64,000 nucleotides of DNA. It comes from Clostridium_AM sp963780135. Lineage in GTDB: Bacteria; Bacillota; Clostridia; Clostridiales; Clostridiaceae. Positions 52,844-61,885 of this stretch are shown piece by piece (position 1 is the first letter of the stretch; each line of letters begins with the position of its first letter). The stretch spans positions 1,922,001-1,986,000 of the forward strand of contig CAWAAR010000003.1 in the NCBI GenBank assembly GCA_963780135.1, in the 5' to 3' direction. The notes below the pieces were generated by a model. It was not told where the DNA came from. It saw only the letters and a list, made by a program, of their open reading frames with translations, and ran no database searches. The translations under genes and the position numbers were made by a program.

Positions 52844-53677
52844 AAAGTTTTTTGAATATGTTATTTTTGTACTATTAAATTCATGATATAGGGAAGCATT
52901 TAATTCTCCACCCAGCATGACAATGATGGACACAAGAAAAAGCCAGGTGAGTAGGATAATTATAGCTCCTATGCTGCCATAGATAACTGAATAATTAGCA
53001 AAGTTATTTACATAATATGCAAAAACAGTAGATACAAATATCAAGCCTAAAGTTGCAAACAGAGATCCTGGCAAAACTTCCACCCATGTAAGTTTTTTAC
53101 ATGGAGCATAACGATATAAAGCAGTAAAGATGAATATAGCAGTGGATATAAATATGAAATATCTTATAATTGTCCATAAAGTAGCTAATTTATGGGAAAA
53201 GCCTAATTTATAAGCTGCATAGTTCCATATGATACTTCCAAGTATTAATAAAAACATCATAATAAGTATTATAAAAGCCATTCCAAGGGTACAAAAAATT
53301 GAAATGATTCTAACTTTAATAAAGTTTCTTGATTCAGGAGTTCTATAGGCATTATTGAGACCTTTTATAACTGCATTAAAACCAGCAGAAGCAGACCATA
53401 CAGTAAATATTAAACTAAAAGACATAAGCTGACTATGCTTGGTAGTAAGTACCTCATAAACTGTAGTATTTATAAGATTAAATGCACTTGCTGGCATAAT
53501 TTTACTCAAGGCTATTAATATTTCATTGCTGTTTAAGGAAGTATGTCCTATAAGAGTCATAAGAAAAATTATAAAAGGAAAAAAGGATAAAAGTAAATTG
53601 TATGCAAGCTGAGAACTTAAAGCTGGAACATCATCATTGTTAAACCTAGAAATCAAATCTAATAATAGTATTTTCAT
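52829..53677 (-). CDS. YihY/virulence factor BrkB family membrane protein
   Basis: 282 residues with about six membrane helices. YihY features include ALSSQLAYNLLLSFFPFIIF near the N-terminus, NAVIKGLNNAYRTPESRNFI and the GAIIILLTWLFLVSIIVMLG helix with the Gly-Glu-Leu-Asn end (GGELNASL). Once named ribonuclease BN in error; the real function is unknown. AAGGGGACC precedes the ATG. Single gene. Confidence 0.9.
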   Translation of the reverse strand: MKILLLDLISRFNNDDVPALSSQLAYNLLLSFFPFIIFLMTLIGHTSLNSNEILIALSKIMPASAFNLINTTVYEVLTTKHSQLMSFSLIFTVWSASAGFNAVIKGLNNAYRTPESRNFIKVRIISIFCTLGMAFIILIMMFLLILGSIIWNYAAYKLGFSHKLATLWTIIRYFIFISTAIFIFTALYRYAPCKKLTWVEVLPGSLFATLGLIFVSTVFAYYVNNFANYSVIYGSIGAIIILLTWLFLVSIIVMLGGELNASLYHEFNSTKITYSKNFKSSG

Positions 53678-53862
53678 GTTATAAAGGTCCCCTTCAGTAT
53701 TCTTTCTATTATATTAAACATATTTATATTATATGATTCATAAACCTAACGTTACAGAGATTGGAAGTGAAATGAACAAGCTTTTTAACTTATATAGTAA
53801 TTGTAATATATTTTATATAAAATAGTAAATATATTTTTTAATACTAGAAGTACTATAATACT

Positions 53863-53978
53863 AACTCAACTTTCTCGCATACAAAATTCGGACTTAATAT
53901 AAAAATTATGCGACGCAATCTTTTCAGAGGACAGTGAAGGTTGATTTTTTGTAGTGTAACGGATGGTAGCATCGGATA
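53863..53978 (+). repeat. Partial MITE-like element (long-type end only)
   Basis: AACTCAACTTTCTCGCATAC, then CGGACTTAATATAAAAATTA and TGCGACGCAATC match the long-type end of elements A and B. The inner sequence AGTGAAGGTTGATTTTTTGT and GTAGTGTAACGGA is shared with element B. It ends with GATGGTAGCATCGGATAAA, which resembles the outer end of repeat module X. Confidence 0.55.
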
Positions 53979-54004
53979 AAATCAGGTATAATAAAGATAA
54001 TATT

Positions 54005-54427
54005 ATGGAAATGAGGGATAGATTGAAAAAGAACATGTTACAGATATTTACAAGAACTCTTTATATTATATTTGCAATTGGAACTATAATTTTACTATGG
54101 ATGGTTTACAATCATATAGATGGCAGAATGGCCCTTTACTTTGGAATGGCATATGTGTTTTTAACTTTATTTTTGATTGTATATGTTCCTGTTGTTACTA
54201 TTTTAAGTTCAAGAAAATTGCAATGGGTTGATGTAAAGAAAAGATTGTTTAAGTTTTTTGTTTTATTTATTGTATTTGGTGCCTCAAACTATGTCTTTGA
54301 TTATGCATTTAGACCTTCAAACATAGATTTACTTAGAAATTTTTCTATTGCATTGGGGTTAGCCTTTGGTATTTCTTTTATTGATGTTACATTAAAGAAA
54401 AAAAGAAGTTCAGTAGATGGAAAATAA
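54005..54427 (+). CDS. Small membrane protein, four helices, unknown
   Basis: 140 residues from ATG 54005; a longer frame to 53963 runs into the repeat and is unlikely to be translated. Four hydrophobic helices at about 13-33 (LYIIFAIGTIILLWMVYNHI), 42-62, 76-92 and 108-124 with a basic tail (DVTLKKKRSSVDGK). The ribosome binding site is weak. It does not match a family that I recognise. The next gene is also a small membrane protein. Confidence 0.5.
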   Translation: MEMRDRLKKNMLQIFTRTLYIIFAIGTIILLWMVYNHIDGRMALYFGMAYVFLTLFLIVYVPVVTILSSRKLQWVDVKKRLFKFFVLFIVFGASNYVFDYAFRPSNIDLLRNFSIALGLAFGISFIDVTLKKKRSSVDGK

Positions 54428-54513
54428 GTGTATATTAAAATATGTAATATTATGGTATGATTTTAGGTAAGGTTAAGTGGAAATTATAATATGGTACAAG
54501 GAGGAATTTGATT

Positions 54514-54864
54514 ATGTTAAATTCTGAGTATTTAATAGGAATTATTTTTATTGCTGTTGGAGTTGTGCTTAAGTTGTTTCCACCAAAGCATATAAATAGT
54601 TGGTATGGATATAGAACCCCATTTTCTATGAAAAATAAAGCTACATGGGATGAAGGAAATCGATTTTCATCTATTATGTTTGTATATGTTGGGGGGATAT
54701 CTTTAATAGCAGCAGTATTGTGTGATGTAATATATATTGGTAATTTTGATAAAGCTTTTAGAGTTTCAACAAATATATCTATAATAGCCCTTATATGTTC
54801 TGTACCTTATGCAGAAATCCACTTAAGAAGATTATTTGATAAAAATGGAAATAGAAAATTGTAA
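54514..54864 (+). CDS. SdpI-family membrane protein
   Basis: 116 residues from ATG 54514 (AAGGAGG nine bases upstream; the TTG at 54508 is less likely). SdpI/YhfL-like core PPKHINSWYGYRTPFSMKNK followed by ATWDEGNRFSSIMFVYVG; about three membrane helices. In Bacillus SdpI gives immunity to the SdpC cannibalism toxin. No sdpABC-like genes are near, so this is probably a generic family member. Confidence 0.8.
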   Translation: MLNSEYLIGIIFIAVGVVLKLFPPKHINSWYGYRTPFSMKNKATWDEGNRFSSIMFVYVGGISLIAAVLCDVIYIGNFDKAFRVSTNISIIALICSVPYAEIHLRRLFDKNGNRKL

Positions 54865-54893
54865 TTTTAATGCAATAGTAAAATGGTAAAGCA

Positions 54894-54943
54894 AAAAATC
54901 AGAATCTGATTTAAAACAAAGAATACGATTCTGATTTTTAAAA
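54894..54943. terminator. Bidirectional terminator
   Basis: AAAAATCAGAATC / GATTCTGATTTTT, a perfect 13-bp stem with a 24-base loop, between the convergent SdpI and DUF6033 genes. Confidence 0.75.
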
Positions 54944-54976
54944 TTATGTTTTGATAAAAATTTTAGAAATTTTATA

Positions 54977-55687
54977 TTATCTATTTGAATTAATTAAGTT
55001 TGCATTAAGATTGTTAAATAAATTTTTATTATAATTTTTAGCAACTTTTTTTTGTAAACCTGCTGTGTTAATGTTTGTTTCTGACATTAGCGATAATCTT
55101 TTAGCTACTGCTTCTTTTTGCTCTTCTAATTTCTTATATTTTTTTTGTAATATTTCATTAAGATCTATACTTGAGAGCTTGCCAGCCTCTTTTTTGGATT
55201 TTGAATCGGAATTTGAATTAATAGGTTCAGTAACGGCTCCACCAAAAAAATCACCATTTACATCTATGCCAATAACAGTAGATATAACTTTTTTTCCCTG
55301 CATAGCATACATACTTTTTAGCCAAGCGTCTGCTGAAGGCACCCATTGAAGTTTTGCTTCTAAATCTTCTGCAACCTTTGGGTCACTTGCAGCTTTTTGT
55401 AAATATTTTTGATCAATTCTTATATTTCCAAAACCTTTTAAATTGGTAGGCATAAGTTTACCAGGTTTAAGATCTCCCAATCCCACCTGAAATTTCAAAT
55501 CGGGAAATTTACTGGAAAGTTTTTCAAAGTATTCATCTGCAGAAGTATTCTCATTATCAGATTTTAATTCAGTAACTGATTTTGAAGAAGTTGTAGAATC
55601 TACTTTTTCAGCAGCTGTAGTTTTTGTATTAACATTTGTTTCACTATATTTATTTAAATTATAATTAGTTGATAATCCTAATGGCAT
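54977..55687 (-). CDS. DUF6033 family protein (leaderless, unknown function)
   Basis: 236 residues. After a Ser/Thr-rich N-terminal stretch (1-50), a folded part reads EYFEKLSSKFPDLKFQVGLG, then NIRIDQKYLQKAASDPKVAE and VPSADAWLKSMYAMQGKKVI. It ends in a Lys/Gln-rich coiled coil (EILQKKYKKLEEQKEAVAKR). This matches the DUF6033 type common in clostridia. No signal peptide or membrane segment. AAAGGTGG precedes ATG. It shares style with the proteins at 18235 and 25042. Confidence 0.65.
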   Translation of the reverse strand: MPLGLSTNYNLNKYSETNVNTKTTAAEKVDSTTSSKSVTELKSDNENTSADEYFEKLSSKFPDLKFQVGLGDLKPGKLMPTNLKGFGNIRIDQKYLQKAASDPKVAEDLEAKLQWVPSADAWLKSMYAMQGKKVISTVIGIDVNGDFFGGAVTEPINSNSDSKSKKEAGKLSSIDLNEILQKKYKKLEEQKEAVAKRLSLMSETNINTAGLQKKVAKNYNKNLFNNLNANLINSNR

Positions 55688-56043
55688 AAAAAATCCACCT
55701 TTCTTTTAAAATACATTTATTTTCTATTTAAATATTAGTTACATAAATATTTCTATTTTTTGTATCGAATTAAAAAGAATATACTTTAATTAAATGTAAT
55801 GAACAATGCTTTTTTGTAGTGAAATGTATTTTTGTGACCTGTATTTCATTAGTTCCATCTAAATTATTTCTGTAAAGCTGACTAATATTTGATTTATCCT
55901 TATCAGCCTTGCTTAATTAAAGGAAGCAGGGCTTTAATTATGGAATAAGGTTTCCTGCAAGTTAACTTTTTCTACTAATGTCAACTACAAATCCATTTAC
56001 GGGAAATTGGTTAACACATAAAATATAAATAGAGGTGATAGAT
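55688..56043. other. Intergenic region upstream of the XRE gene
   Basis: 356 bases, no open frame. One perfect 9-bp hairpin TAATTAAAG / CTTTAATTA (55914-55940) is seen. No clear promoter hexamers; the XRE ribosome binding site AGAGGTG lies just before 56044. Confidence 0.3.
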
Positions 56044-57189
56044 ATGAAGGAGTTAAATATAGGTAAGTGCATTGTTCAGAAGAGAAAAGAAAATGGAATA
56101 ACGCAGGAACAGTTGGCAGATTACATTGGAGTTTCTAAATCATCTGTTTCCAAATGGGAATCTGGATTAAGTTATCCTGACATTTTGATTCTTCCTGAGC
56201 TTGCAACTTATTTTAATATTTCAGTGGATGAATTATTGGGATATTCTCTTCAACTTACAAAGGAAGACATTAAAAAAAATTATAATAAACTTTCAAATGA
56301 ATTTGCTTTAAAGCCATTTGATGAAGTAATGGAACAGTGCAGGCAATTAATAAAAAAATACTATTCCTGTTTTCCTTTTTTGCTTTCTATGATTCAATTA
56401 TTATTAAACTATTCCACTTTGGCAAAAACTGAGGTAATAAAAAAAGAAATTTTTCAGCAATGTATATTACTAAGTAGAAGAATAAAAGAGGAATCAAGGA
56501 ACATATCGGACATAAAAAGTGCTAATACTATGGAAGCATTGGCAGAGATGGCACTAGGAAATAGCGAAGAAATTATTCGCTTATTGGATAATAAATTAAC
56601 TCCATATAGTGGAGATGATGTCATACTGATTAATGCATATCAGATGCAGGGGAAAACTACAGAGGCGAAGGTGGTGAATCAAATACTGCTTTACAACAAT
56701 GTAATAAACACATTAACACTTTTAAACAATTATCTTTCTTTAAACATGATGGAACCAGTTTTGTTTGAAAAGATTTATTCTCAAGGCATTCAAATTATTG
56801 AGGTTTTTCATCTTACAGAAATTTGGACAAATGATGTTTTCGGAATTCATATAGTTGCTGCACAAGGGTATTTGATTCATCAAAAGAAAGAAAAGGCAAT
56901 AGATGCATTAGATCAATATGTGAACACTGTTTTAAAAATTCAATTTCCATTGAGTTTTAAAGGAAATGAATATTTTAATAAGATAGATAAATGGTTTGAG
57001 GATAATAATTGTATTGGAACAAACGCTTCAATAGATGAGGCAACAATCAAGAAAAATCTTCTTGATATAGTTGCTGAAAACCCTACATTCACACAGTTAA
57101 GAGAAGATGAGAGATATAATTTGCTTGTTAAAAAGTTGAAAAGAAAGTTAGGTGGAAAAAGTGAATGCAATAAATATAGAAAATCTTAA
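56044..57189 (+). CDS. XRE-family regulator with C-terminal TPR-like region
   Basis: 381 residues from ATG 56044 (AGAGGTG upstream; GTG at 56035 is in that site). N-terminal XRE helix-turn-helix (KCIVQKRKENGITQEQLADY, IGVSKSSVSKWESGLSYPDI, residues 5-65) and a long helical part (about 95-370) of TPR-like helix pairs, as in peptide-responsive or stress regulators next to ABC genes. The stop lies 28 bases inside the following ABC gene, so the regulator and transporter are coupled. Confidence 0.85.
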   Translation: MKELNIGKCIVQKRKENGITQEQLADYIGVSKSSVSKWESGLSYPDILILPELATYFNISVDELLGYSLQLTKEDIKKNYNKLSNEFALKPFDEVMEQCRQLIKKYYSCFPFLLSMIQLLLNYSTLAKTEVIKKEIFQQCILLSRRIKEESRNISDIKSANTMEALAEMALGNSEEIIRLLDNKLTPYSGDDVILINAYQMQGKTTEAKVVNQILLYNNVINTLTLLNNYLSLNMMEPVLFEKIYSQGIQIIEVFHLTEIWTNDVFGIHIVAAQGYLIHQKKEKAIDALDQYVNTVLKIQFPLSFKGNEYFNKIDKWFEDNNCIGTNASIDEATIKKNLLDIVAENPTFTQLREDERYNLLVKKLKRKLGGKSECNKYRKS

Positions 57190-58063
57190 AAAATCTTATG
57201 ATGGTCAGACTAATGCTTTGAACAATATAAGCCTAAGTATACCAAAAGGTGAGATATTTGGCTTTCTTGGCCCTAATGGTTCAGGAAAAACCACTACAGT
57301 TAGAATTCTTAATGGAATCCTTTCGAAAACATCAGGGTATGCTGAAATTTTAGGGATACCTTTGGGAGAAAATAATCTTGAGATTCATAAATTATGTGGA
57401 GTTATGACGGAAAGTTCCTCCTGTTATGAAAATCTTACTGCTAAGCAAAATCTAATATTCTTTGGTAAAATGCATGGAATGGATGAAAAATCCCTTAATG
57501 AACGTGCTGATTTTATATTGAAAAGGCTGGAGTTACTAGACGTAAAGAATAAAAAGGTCAAGTCTTTCAGTACAGGAATGAGAAAGAGAGTTTCCTTGGC
57601 TGTAGCATTAGTTCACAATCCACAGATTTTATTCCTTGATGAACCTACTGCTGGATTAGATCCAGAAAATGCACTGAATGTTACAAGGCTTATAAAAGAA
57701 CTTGCAGAGGAAAACCAGGTTACAATCTTTCTTTGTACTCATCAGTTAAAATATGCTGAAGATATTTGTACACTGTATGGTTTTGTAAATAACGGTAATG
57801 TTCTTGGTTTAGGTACATTTGATGAACTTGCTTCAAGGAAAAATGCAGATCTTCAATTAAAAATTAGAGGGAAAAATATTTCTAAAGAATTTGGATTTAT
57901 CCATGAAGGTAATGATATATATAGTAAATCTGTTTTAGGAGATAAAGAGGCAAATACTCTAATACAAAGCATACTGACAAGTGGTGGGGAAATTTATGAG
58001 GCTGTACAGCAGAAATGGTCACTAGAACAACTGTATTTTAAATATATAAAAGGTACATCTTAA
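57161..58063 (+). CDS. ABC transporter ATP-binding protein
   Basis: 300 residues if started at GTG 57161 (AGGTGG 5 bases upstream); GTG at 57152 is an alternative. Walker A FLGPNGSGKTTT, Q loop MTESSSCYENL, signature FSTGMRKRVSL, Walker B QILFLDEPTAGLDPEN and switch His TIFLCTHQLK are all present. A domain of about 75 residues follows the ATPase core, as in drug/lantibiotic or Na+ exporters. It is coupled to the XRE regulator before and the permease after, a typical self-contained efflux or resistance operon. Confidence 0.92.
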   Translation: MNAINIENLKKSYDGQTNALNNISLSIPKGEIFGFLGPNGSGKTTTVRILNGILSKTSGYAEILGIPLGENNLEIHKLCGVMTESSSCYENLTAKQNLIFFGKMHGMDEKSLNERADFILKRLELLDVKNKKVKSFSTGMRKRVSLAVALVHNPQILFLDEPTAGLDPENALNVTRLIKELAEENQVTIFLCTHQLKYAEDICTLYGFVNNGNVLGLGTFDELASRKNADLQLKIRGKNISKEFGFIHEGNDIYSKSVLGDKEANTLIQSILTSGGEIYEAVQQKWSLEQLYFKYIKGTS

Positions 58064-58096
58064 GATGTAACATTAAAGTTAAGGAGTTATTAGAAT

Positions 58097-58891
58097 ATGA
58101 ATAGAAATGAAAAAGCATTGATATATAAAGATATAAATGAAATAACAAGTTCAAGACGGGTTATTATGCCTATGACTATTGTACCGATTGTTCTAATTGT
58201 AATCATACCTTTAGCAATACTTATAGGTGCCAGCTTTATTGGAAATGATTCAAATGTGTTTACAAAGATGGCTCCTCTTATAAAAAAATTGCCTTCTGAA
58301 TATACAAAATATACTCCAGCCCAGCTTTTAATAAAAGTAACGATGAACTTTATGTTTCCTTCATACTTTCTTATAATTCCAATAATGTGTTCAGGGGTTA
58401 TTGGAGCCAGTAGTTTTGTAGGAGAAAAGGAGCATAAAACTCTGGAATCTCTACTTTACACACCAATATCCATGGAACAACTGCTTAGGGCCAAGATTTT
58501 AGGGGTTTTTGTGCCATCTTACATTGTGACTTTGATTTCATTTATAGTCTTTGGCACAATATTTAATATAGGTGGTTTTATCTATTTTGGAGGACTTATT
58601 TTTCCGGATATAAAATGGCTTATAATCATACTTTGGATTTCACCTGCAATTAATTTATTATCGCTAATATTTACTGTGATGGTATCGGCAAAATCAGAAA
58701 CTTTCCAAGAAGCACAGCAAGTAAGTGGTCTTCTTGTTATTCCAGTAATTCTTGTATTGGTGACTCAAATGACAGGTGTACTTTTGATTAGTAATCTTGT
58801 AATGTTTATAGGCGGTGGTGTTCTCTTAATAATTGATTATATATTGATAAAGAGAATTTCATCTAAGTTTATTCCTGAGAAACTGATTTGA
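58097..58891 (+). CDS. ABC-2-type permease
   Basis: 264 residues with six membrane helices. After a cytoplasmic N-terminus, the core has GVIGASSFVGEKEHKTLESL and LLYTPISMEQLLRAKILGVF, both typical of ABC-2 permeases, with a large extracellular loop (about 45-85). It works with the ATPase encoded 33 bases upstream. Substrate unknown. Confidence 0.9.
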   Translation: MNRNEKALIYKDINEITSSRRVIMPMTIVPIVLIVIIPLAILIGASFIGNDSNVFTKMAPLIKKLPSEYTKYTPAQLLIKVTMNFMFPSYFLIIPIMCSGVIGASSFVGEKEHKTLESLLYTPISMEQLLRAKILGVFVPSYIVTLISFIVFGTIFNIGGFIYFGGLIFPDIKWLIIILWISPAINLLSLIFTVMVSAKSETFQEAQQVSGLLVIPVILVLVTQMTGVLLISNLVMFIGGGVLLIIDYILIKRISSKFIPEKLI

Positions 58892-58928
58892 ATAGAATTT
58901 GTGAATTAGAAGAAGAAATTGATAGTAA

Positions 58929-59093
58929 GAAACTATTAGTCAACTTGGAGACGAAGCTCATATAATATATAATTATTTAAAAAGTAAAGAAAGCACATGT
59001 AAATATATAGCTATTCCACAACAATGGATTAATGATATGGATAACTTAAGCTTTGACAAAGCTGTTGATGAATTTATTTTAGATAATTTTTAA
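58929..59093 (+). pseudogene. Short coding remnant, unknown
   Basis: An open frame with no start reads 54 residues (ETISQLGDEAHIIYNYLKSK, then YIAIPQQWINDMDNLSFDKA) to TAA. It looks coding in composition but has no start, no ribosome binding site and no recognised family. It may be the tail of a deleted gene. Confidence 0.35.
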
Positions 59094-59135
59094 TTAATTA
59101 TTGATTTATTTCCAAAATTTGTGATATAATTGTTG

Positions 59136-59452
59136 AGTGAGTGGATTGCAGGACTATGCAATTTGCTTGTGTCATTAGAAATAATTGTGTTTAGATGCAA
59201 TAGGAAGCTTGGCAGAGCTACTTATTGTATTCTTTTTTGTCAAGATTTAATGTGATTTCAGAGGAAACCTCATCATTTTTTAAAGTTGTTTTTGATTTGA
59301 ACAAAGCTTTCATTATCTCCTGTCTGTAGCAAAAACCAAGCATCATAGCAACAATTCCCAGCATTGTAATACATAGAATAGTAATAATAAAATTTAGATT
59401 CATAAGATCACACTCCTTCTATAAATATATGGATAGGTGCAATCCGCTCACT
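59136..59452. repeat. 15-bp inverted repeats flanking the small membrane-protein gene
   Basis: AGTGAGTGGATTGCA at 59136-59150 recurs inverted as TGCAATCCGCTCACT at 59438-59452 (14 of 15 match). They enclose the 61-codon gene at 59218 with roughly equal margins. They may be regulator sites or the ends of a small mobile unit. Confidence 0.5.
59218..59403 (-). CDS. Small single-span membrane protein, unknown
   Basis: 61 residues: one membrane helix (4-24, NFIITILCITMLGIVAMMLG) followed by a charged cytoplasmic tail (MKALFKSKTTLKNDEVSSEI). GAAGGAG with good spacing supports translation. It lies just before the agr regulator gene, in the opposite direction, and is enclosed by inverted repeats. 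No family recognised. Confidence 0.6.
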   Translation of the reverse strand: MNLNFIITILCITMLGIVAMMLGFCYRQEIMKALFKSKTTLKNDEVSSEITLNLDKKEYNK

Positions 59453-59672
59453 TATTAAATAGAGCTTAGAAAATAATATATATTTGTAGCTCAATTATAG
59501 CATATATTATTTTACAATATATTGAACATTGCATAAAAGACCTGATTTCTGTTATTAATTTATGTAAATATTTAATCATGTTAAATAAATTATTCAATTT
59601 ATGGGAAGGTATTTCCAAGCTGATATAGAATATTTAATTAAGGACAAATCAATACAAAGGGGGGATGACTAT

Positions 59673-60437
59673 ATGTACAATATATTAATTTTAGAAGACG
59701 ATTGTATTCAGTTGAAAACCCTGTCAGAGATTATAAAGCAATCAGGTAACATGTATCAAGTATATGAAACCACCAATGCTACAGAGGCTCTTAAAATAGC
59801 CCAGAAAAATGTGATTGATCTTTTCTATGTGGATATTAATTTGAAAAGTGAATCAGGTCTTAAATTTGCTCTCGAAATAAGAAAAATAGAAAGCTATAGA
59901 TTAAAATGGATAATATTTGTGACAATTTACAAGGAATATATGCTTTCAGCCTTTAAGAAAATTCACTGTTATGATTATATATTAAAGCCTTATAATAAGG
60001 GAAAAATCCAAAAGATAACAAAACTTTTGTTATCAGACAGCAGAGCACAGGTTGCTGCTACGGAAATTAGAGATAAATTTATAGTCGTTCCCATAAAGAA
60101 CATTGAGGTGAAAATATTTGTTAATGAAATAATTTTTGTGGAAGTCTTTATTAGGACTTCAATAATTCATACTATAAATGGTTCCTTCACCATAGATTAT
60201 TTATCCCTTAAGAAATTAAACTCAATGATAAATGATAAGAATATTCTTCAGAGCCACAGATCCTATTTGGTTAATATAAAATATATCAACAAAATTGAAA
60301 AAACTAAAAATAAAACTTCTTACAAGATTTATTTTTACAATACAGAAAAAACTGCATTACTGGGAAATAATTATAAGAAATGTATAATGGACAAGTTTAA
60401 TAATGTTGTAGGTGAGGAAATAAATGAACAATTATAA
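59673..60437 (+). CDS. agrA: AgrA-like LytTR response regulator
   Basis: 254 residues from ATG 59673 with AAAGGGGGGA upstream; the earlier ATG at 59601 has no such site. Receiver domain (1-120) with acidic ILEDD, phospho-acceptor Asp in LFYVDINLKS, and Lys in YILKPYNKGK. LytTR DNA-binding domain at about 140-245 (KFIVVPIKNIEVKIFVNEII, SHRSYLVNIKYINKIEKT). It overlaps the sensor kinase gene by 14 bases. With agrC, agrD and agrB alongside, it is the output of the quorum-sensing circuit. Confidence 0.9.
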   Translation: MYNILILEDDCIQLKTLSEIIKQSGNMYQVYETTNATEALKIAQKNVIDLFYVDINLKSESGLKFALEIRKIESYRLKWIIFVTIYKEYMLSAFKKIHCYDYILKPYNKGKIQKITKLLLSDSRAQVAATEIRDKFIVVPIKNIEVKIFVNEIIFVEVFIRTSIIHTINGSFTIDYLSLKKLNSMINDKNILQSHRSYLVNIKYINKIEKTKNKTSYKIYFYNTEKTALLGNNYKKCIMDKFNNVVGEEINEQL

Positions 60438-61689
60438 GATATTCATATTAATATTTATAGAAGTAGGAAGTTTTATGCTGCTTTGGAACATGTTTAATAA
60501 AAAATATGAAAAGAGATTATGTAAGAGTGCTTTTATTGTACTTTTCACTTCATTAGTATTTCTAATTATAAATTACATTAATATGCCTTTGCAGTTTTTT
60601 TTAAATTACCTTTTTTTACTTCTAGCTATTAAGCTGATATTTAAAAAAAGTATAAAACATCTGTTATTAGAGTTTGGATTGATTATGGTTATTTGTGGTA
60701 TATTGCAGCTTTTTATAATAATTATGTTTAGATTGTTTATTCCAACCTTTATGGTGAAGGATGTGTTCATATATTTACTTGTTGCAAATCTTATTTGCAT
60801 ACTTCTAAGTTTTTGTATCTATAAATATGCATCTTATGAAAAAATAACAATTTTTTTTAGGCAGAAGAGTTATAAAATATACTTTTTTTCTGTGAATCTT
60901 GTTATATATATGATCATTGCAAAGTGGGCATGTGATTTTAAAAGGTTTGAGTTTTTGGAGGATATTATTTTGTATCTTGTGATTCCTGTAGTATTCATCT
61001 TGGCAAATTTGTTTTTGTTTGAGTATCAAATGAAAAATAATGAAATAAAGAGGTCACTTGAAAATTATAAGAAATACTCTCCTGTAATATCCCAGCTATT
61101 GGAGGATGTAAGAATGAGACAGCACGATTTTAAAAACCATTTAAACACTGTTTATAGTCTTGTTTTGGTATCTGATGAAAAAAATTTAAAGGAAACTATA
61201 GTACAATATATAGATTCTCTAGATACTTCTATGGAAAATATGGAGAAGATACTTCAAATAGATAATACAGTGGTAGCAGCTATTATTTACAATAAGATAA
61301 ATGAAGCTGTAAAGAATAATATTGAATTTAAATATACTATTGAAGGGCATTGCAAACTACCTTTTAAAAACTATGAACTTTCAGAGGTTTTAAACAATCT
61401 TTTGGATAATGCTTTTGATGCTGTTTTAAATTCAAAAAATGATTTGAAAAAAGTGTTCTTAAATATAGGTTATCTGGAAGAGAATTGTATTGTGAAAATT
61501 GGAAATACAGGTGAAAGAATAGAGTTTAATGATATTGGTAAAATCTTTAACGCAGGATATACTACTAAAAAAGGAGAAGATCATGGGTATGGATTGTATA
61601 ATGTAAAAAAGATAGTTGAATCCTATGGAGCTAGAATTCAACTATCTTTTGAAAGTAATTATACTATTTTCAGCATTAAATTGTCATAG
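60424..61689 (+). CDS. agrC: AgrC-like sensor histidine kinase
   Basis: 421 residues. Six membrane helices (about 5-200), then the phospho-acceptor region DVRMRQHDFKNHLNTVYSLV (His in QHDFKNH) and a GHKL ATPase domain with N box LNNLLDNAFDAVLNSKN and G box GEDHGYGLYNVKKIVES. This is the AgrC receptor type for cyclic peptides. It overlaps agrA and converges with agrD; the stops are 9 bases apart. GTGAGGAAA precedes ATG. Confidence 0.9.
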   Translation: MNNYKIFILIFIEVGSFMLLWNMFNKKYEKRLCKSAFIVLFTSLVFLIINYINMPLQFFLNYLFLLLAIKLIFKKSIKHLLLEFGLIMVICGILQLFIIIMFRLFIPTFMVKDVFIYLLVANLICILLSFCIYKYASYEKITIFFRQKSYKIYFFSVNLVIYMIIAKWACDFKRFEFLEDIILYLVIPVVFILANLFLFEYQMKNNEIKRSLENYKKYSPVISQLLEDVRMRQHDFKNHLNTVYSLVLVSDEKNLKETIVQYIDSLDTSMENMEKILQIDNTVVAAIIYNKINEAVKNNIEFKYTIEGHCKLPFKNYELSEVLNNLLDNAFDAVLNSKNDLKKVFLNIGYLEENCIVKIGNTGERIEFNDIGKIFNAGYTTKKGEDHGYGLYNVKKIVESYGARIQLSFESNYTIFSIKLS

Positions 61690-61698
61690 ATTATAAAA

Positions 61699-61848
61699 TT
61701 AATTTTCTTTTAAACATTCCGGAACTTCAGGCTCTCCAAGAAAAATGAAACAATGGAATGGTTCTGATGTAAGTAAAAATGAAGTTAAACACATTGGAAG
61801 TGCACATAGCATTGTTTTTACTTTGAAACTGTTAAATAATTTTTTCAT
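61699..61848 (-). CDS. agrD: AgrD-like cyclic autoinducer peptide precursor
   Basis: 49 residues from ATG 61848, which has a strong AAGGAGGATATT; the longer frame to 61923 lacks one. Amphipathic leader (MKKLFNSFKVKTMLCALPMC), a core around C33 (SEPFHCFIFL) and the conserved acidic end GEPEVPECLKEN. C33 plus four residues (CFIFL) fits a five-membered thiolactone ring cut before GEPEVPE. A second Cys (45) lies in the tail, which is unusual. Exported and cyclised by the AgrB encoded just upstream, sensed by AgrC. Confidence 0.85.
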   Translation of the reverse strand: MKKLFNSFKVKTMLCALPMCLTSFLLTSEPFHCFIFLGEPEVPECLKEN

Positions 61849-61885
61849 AATATCCTCCTTGTATTTTAAAAGTTTATTAAAAAAT

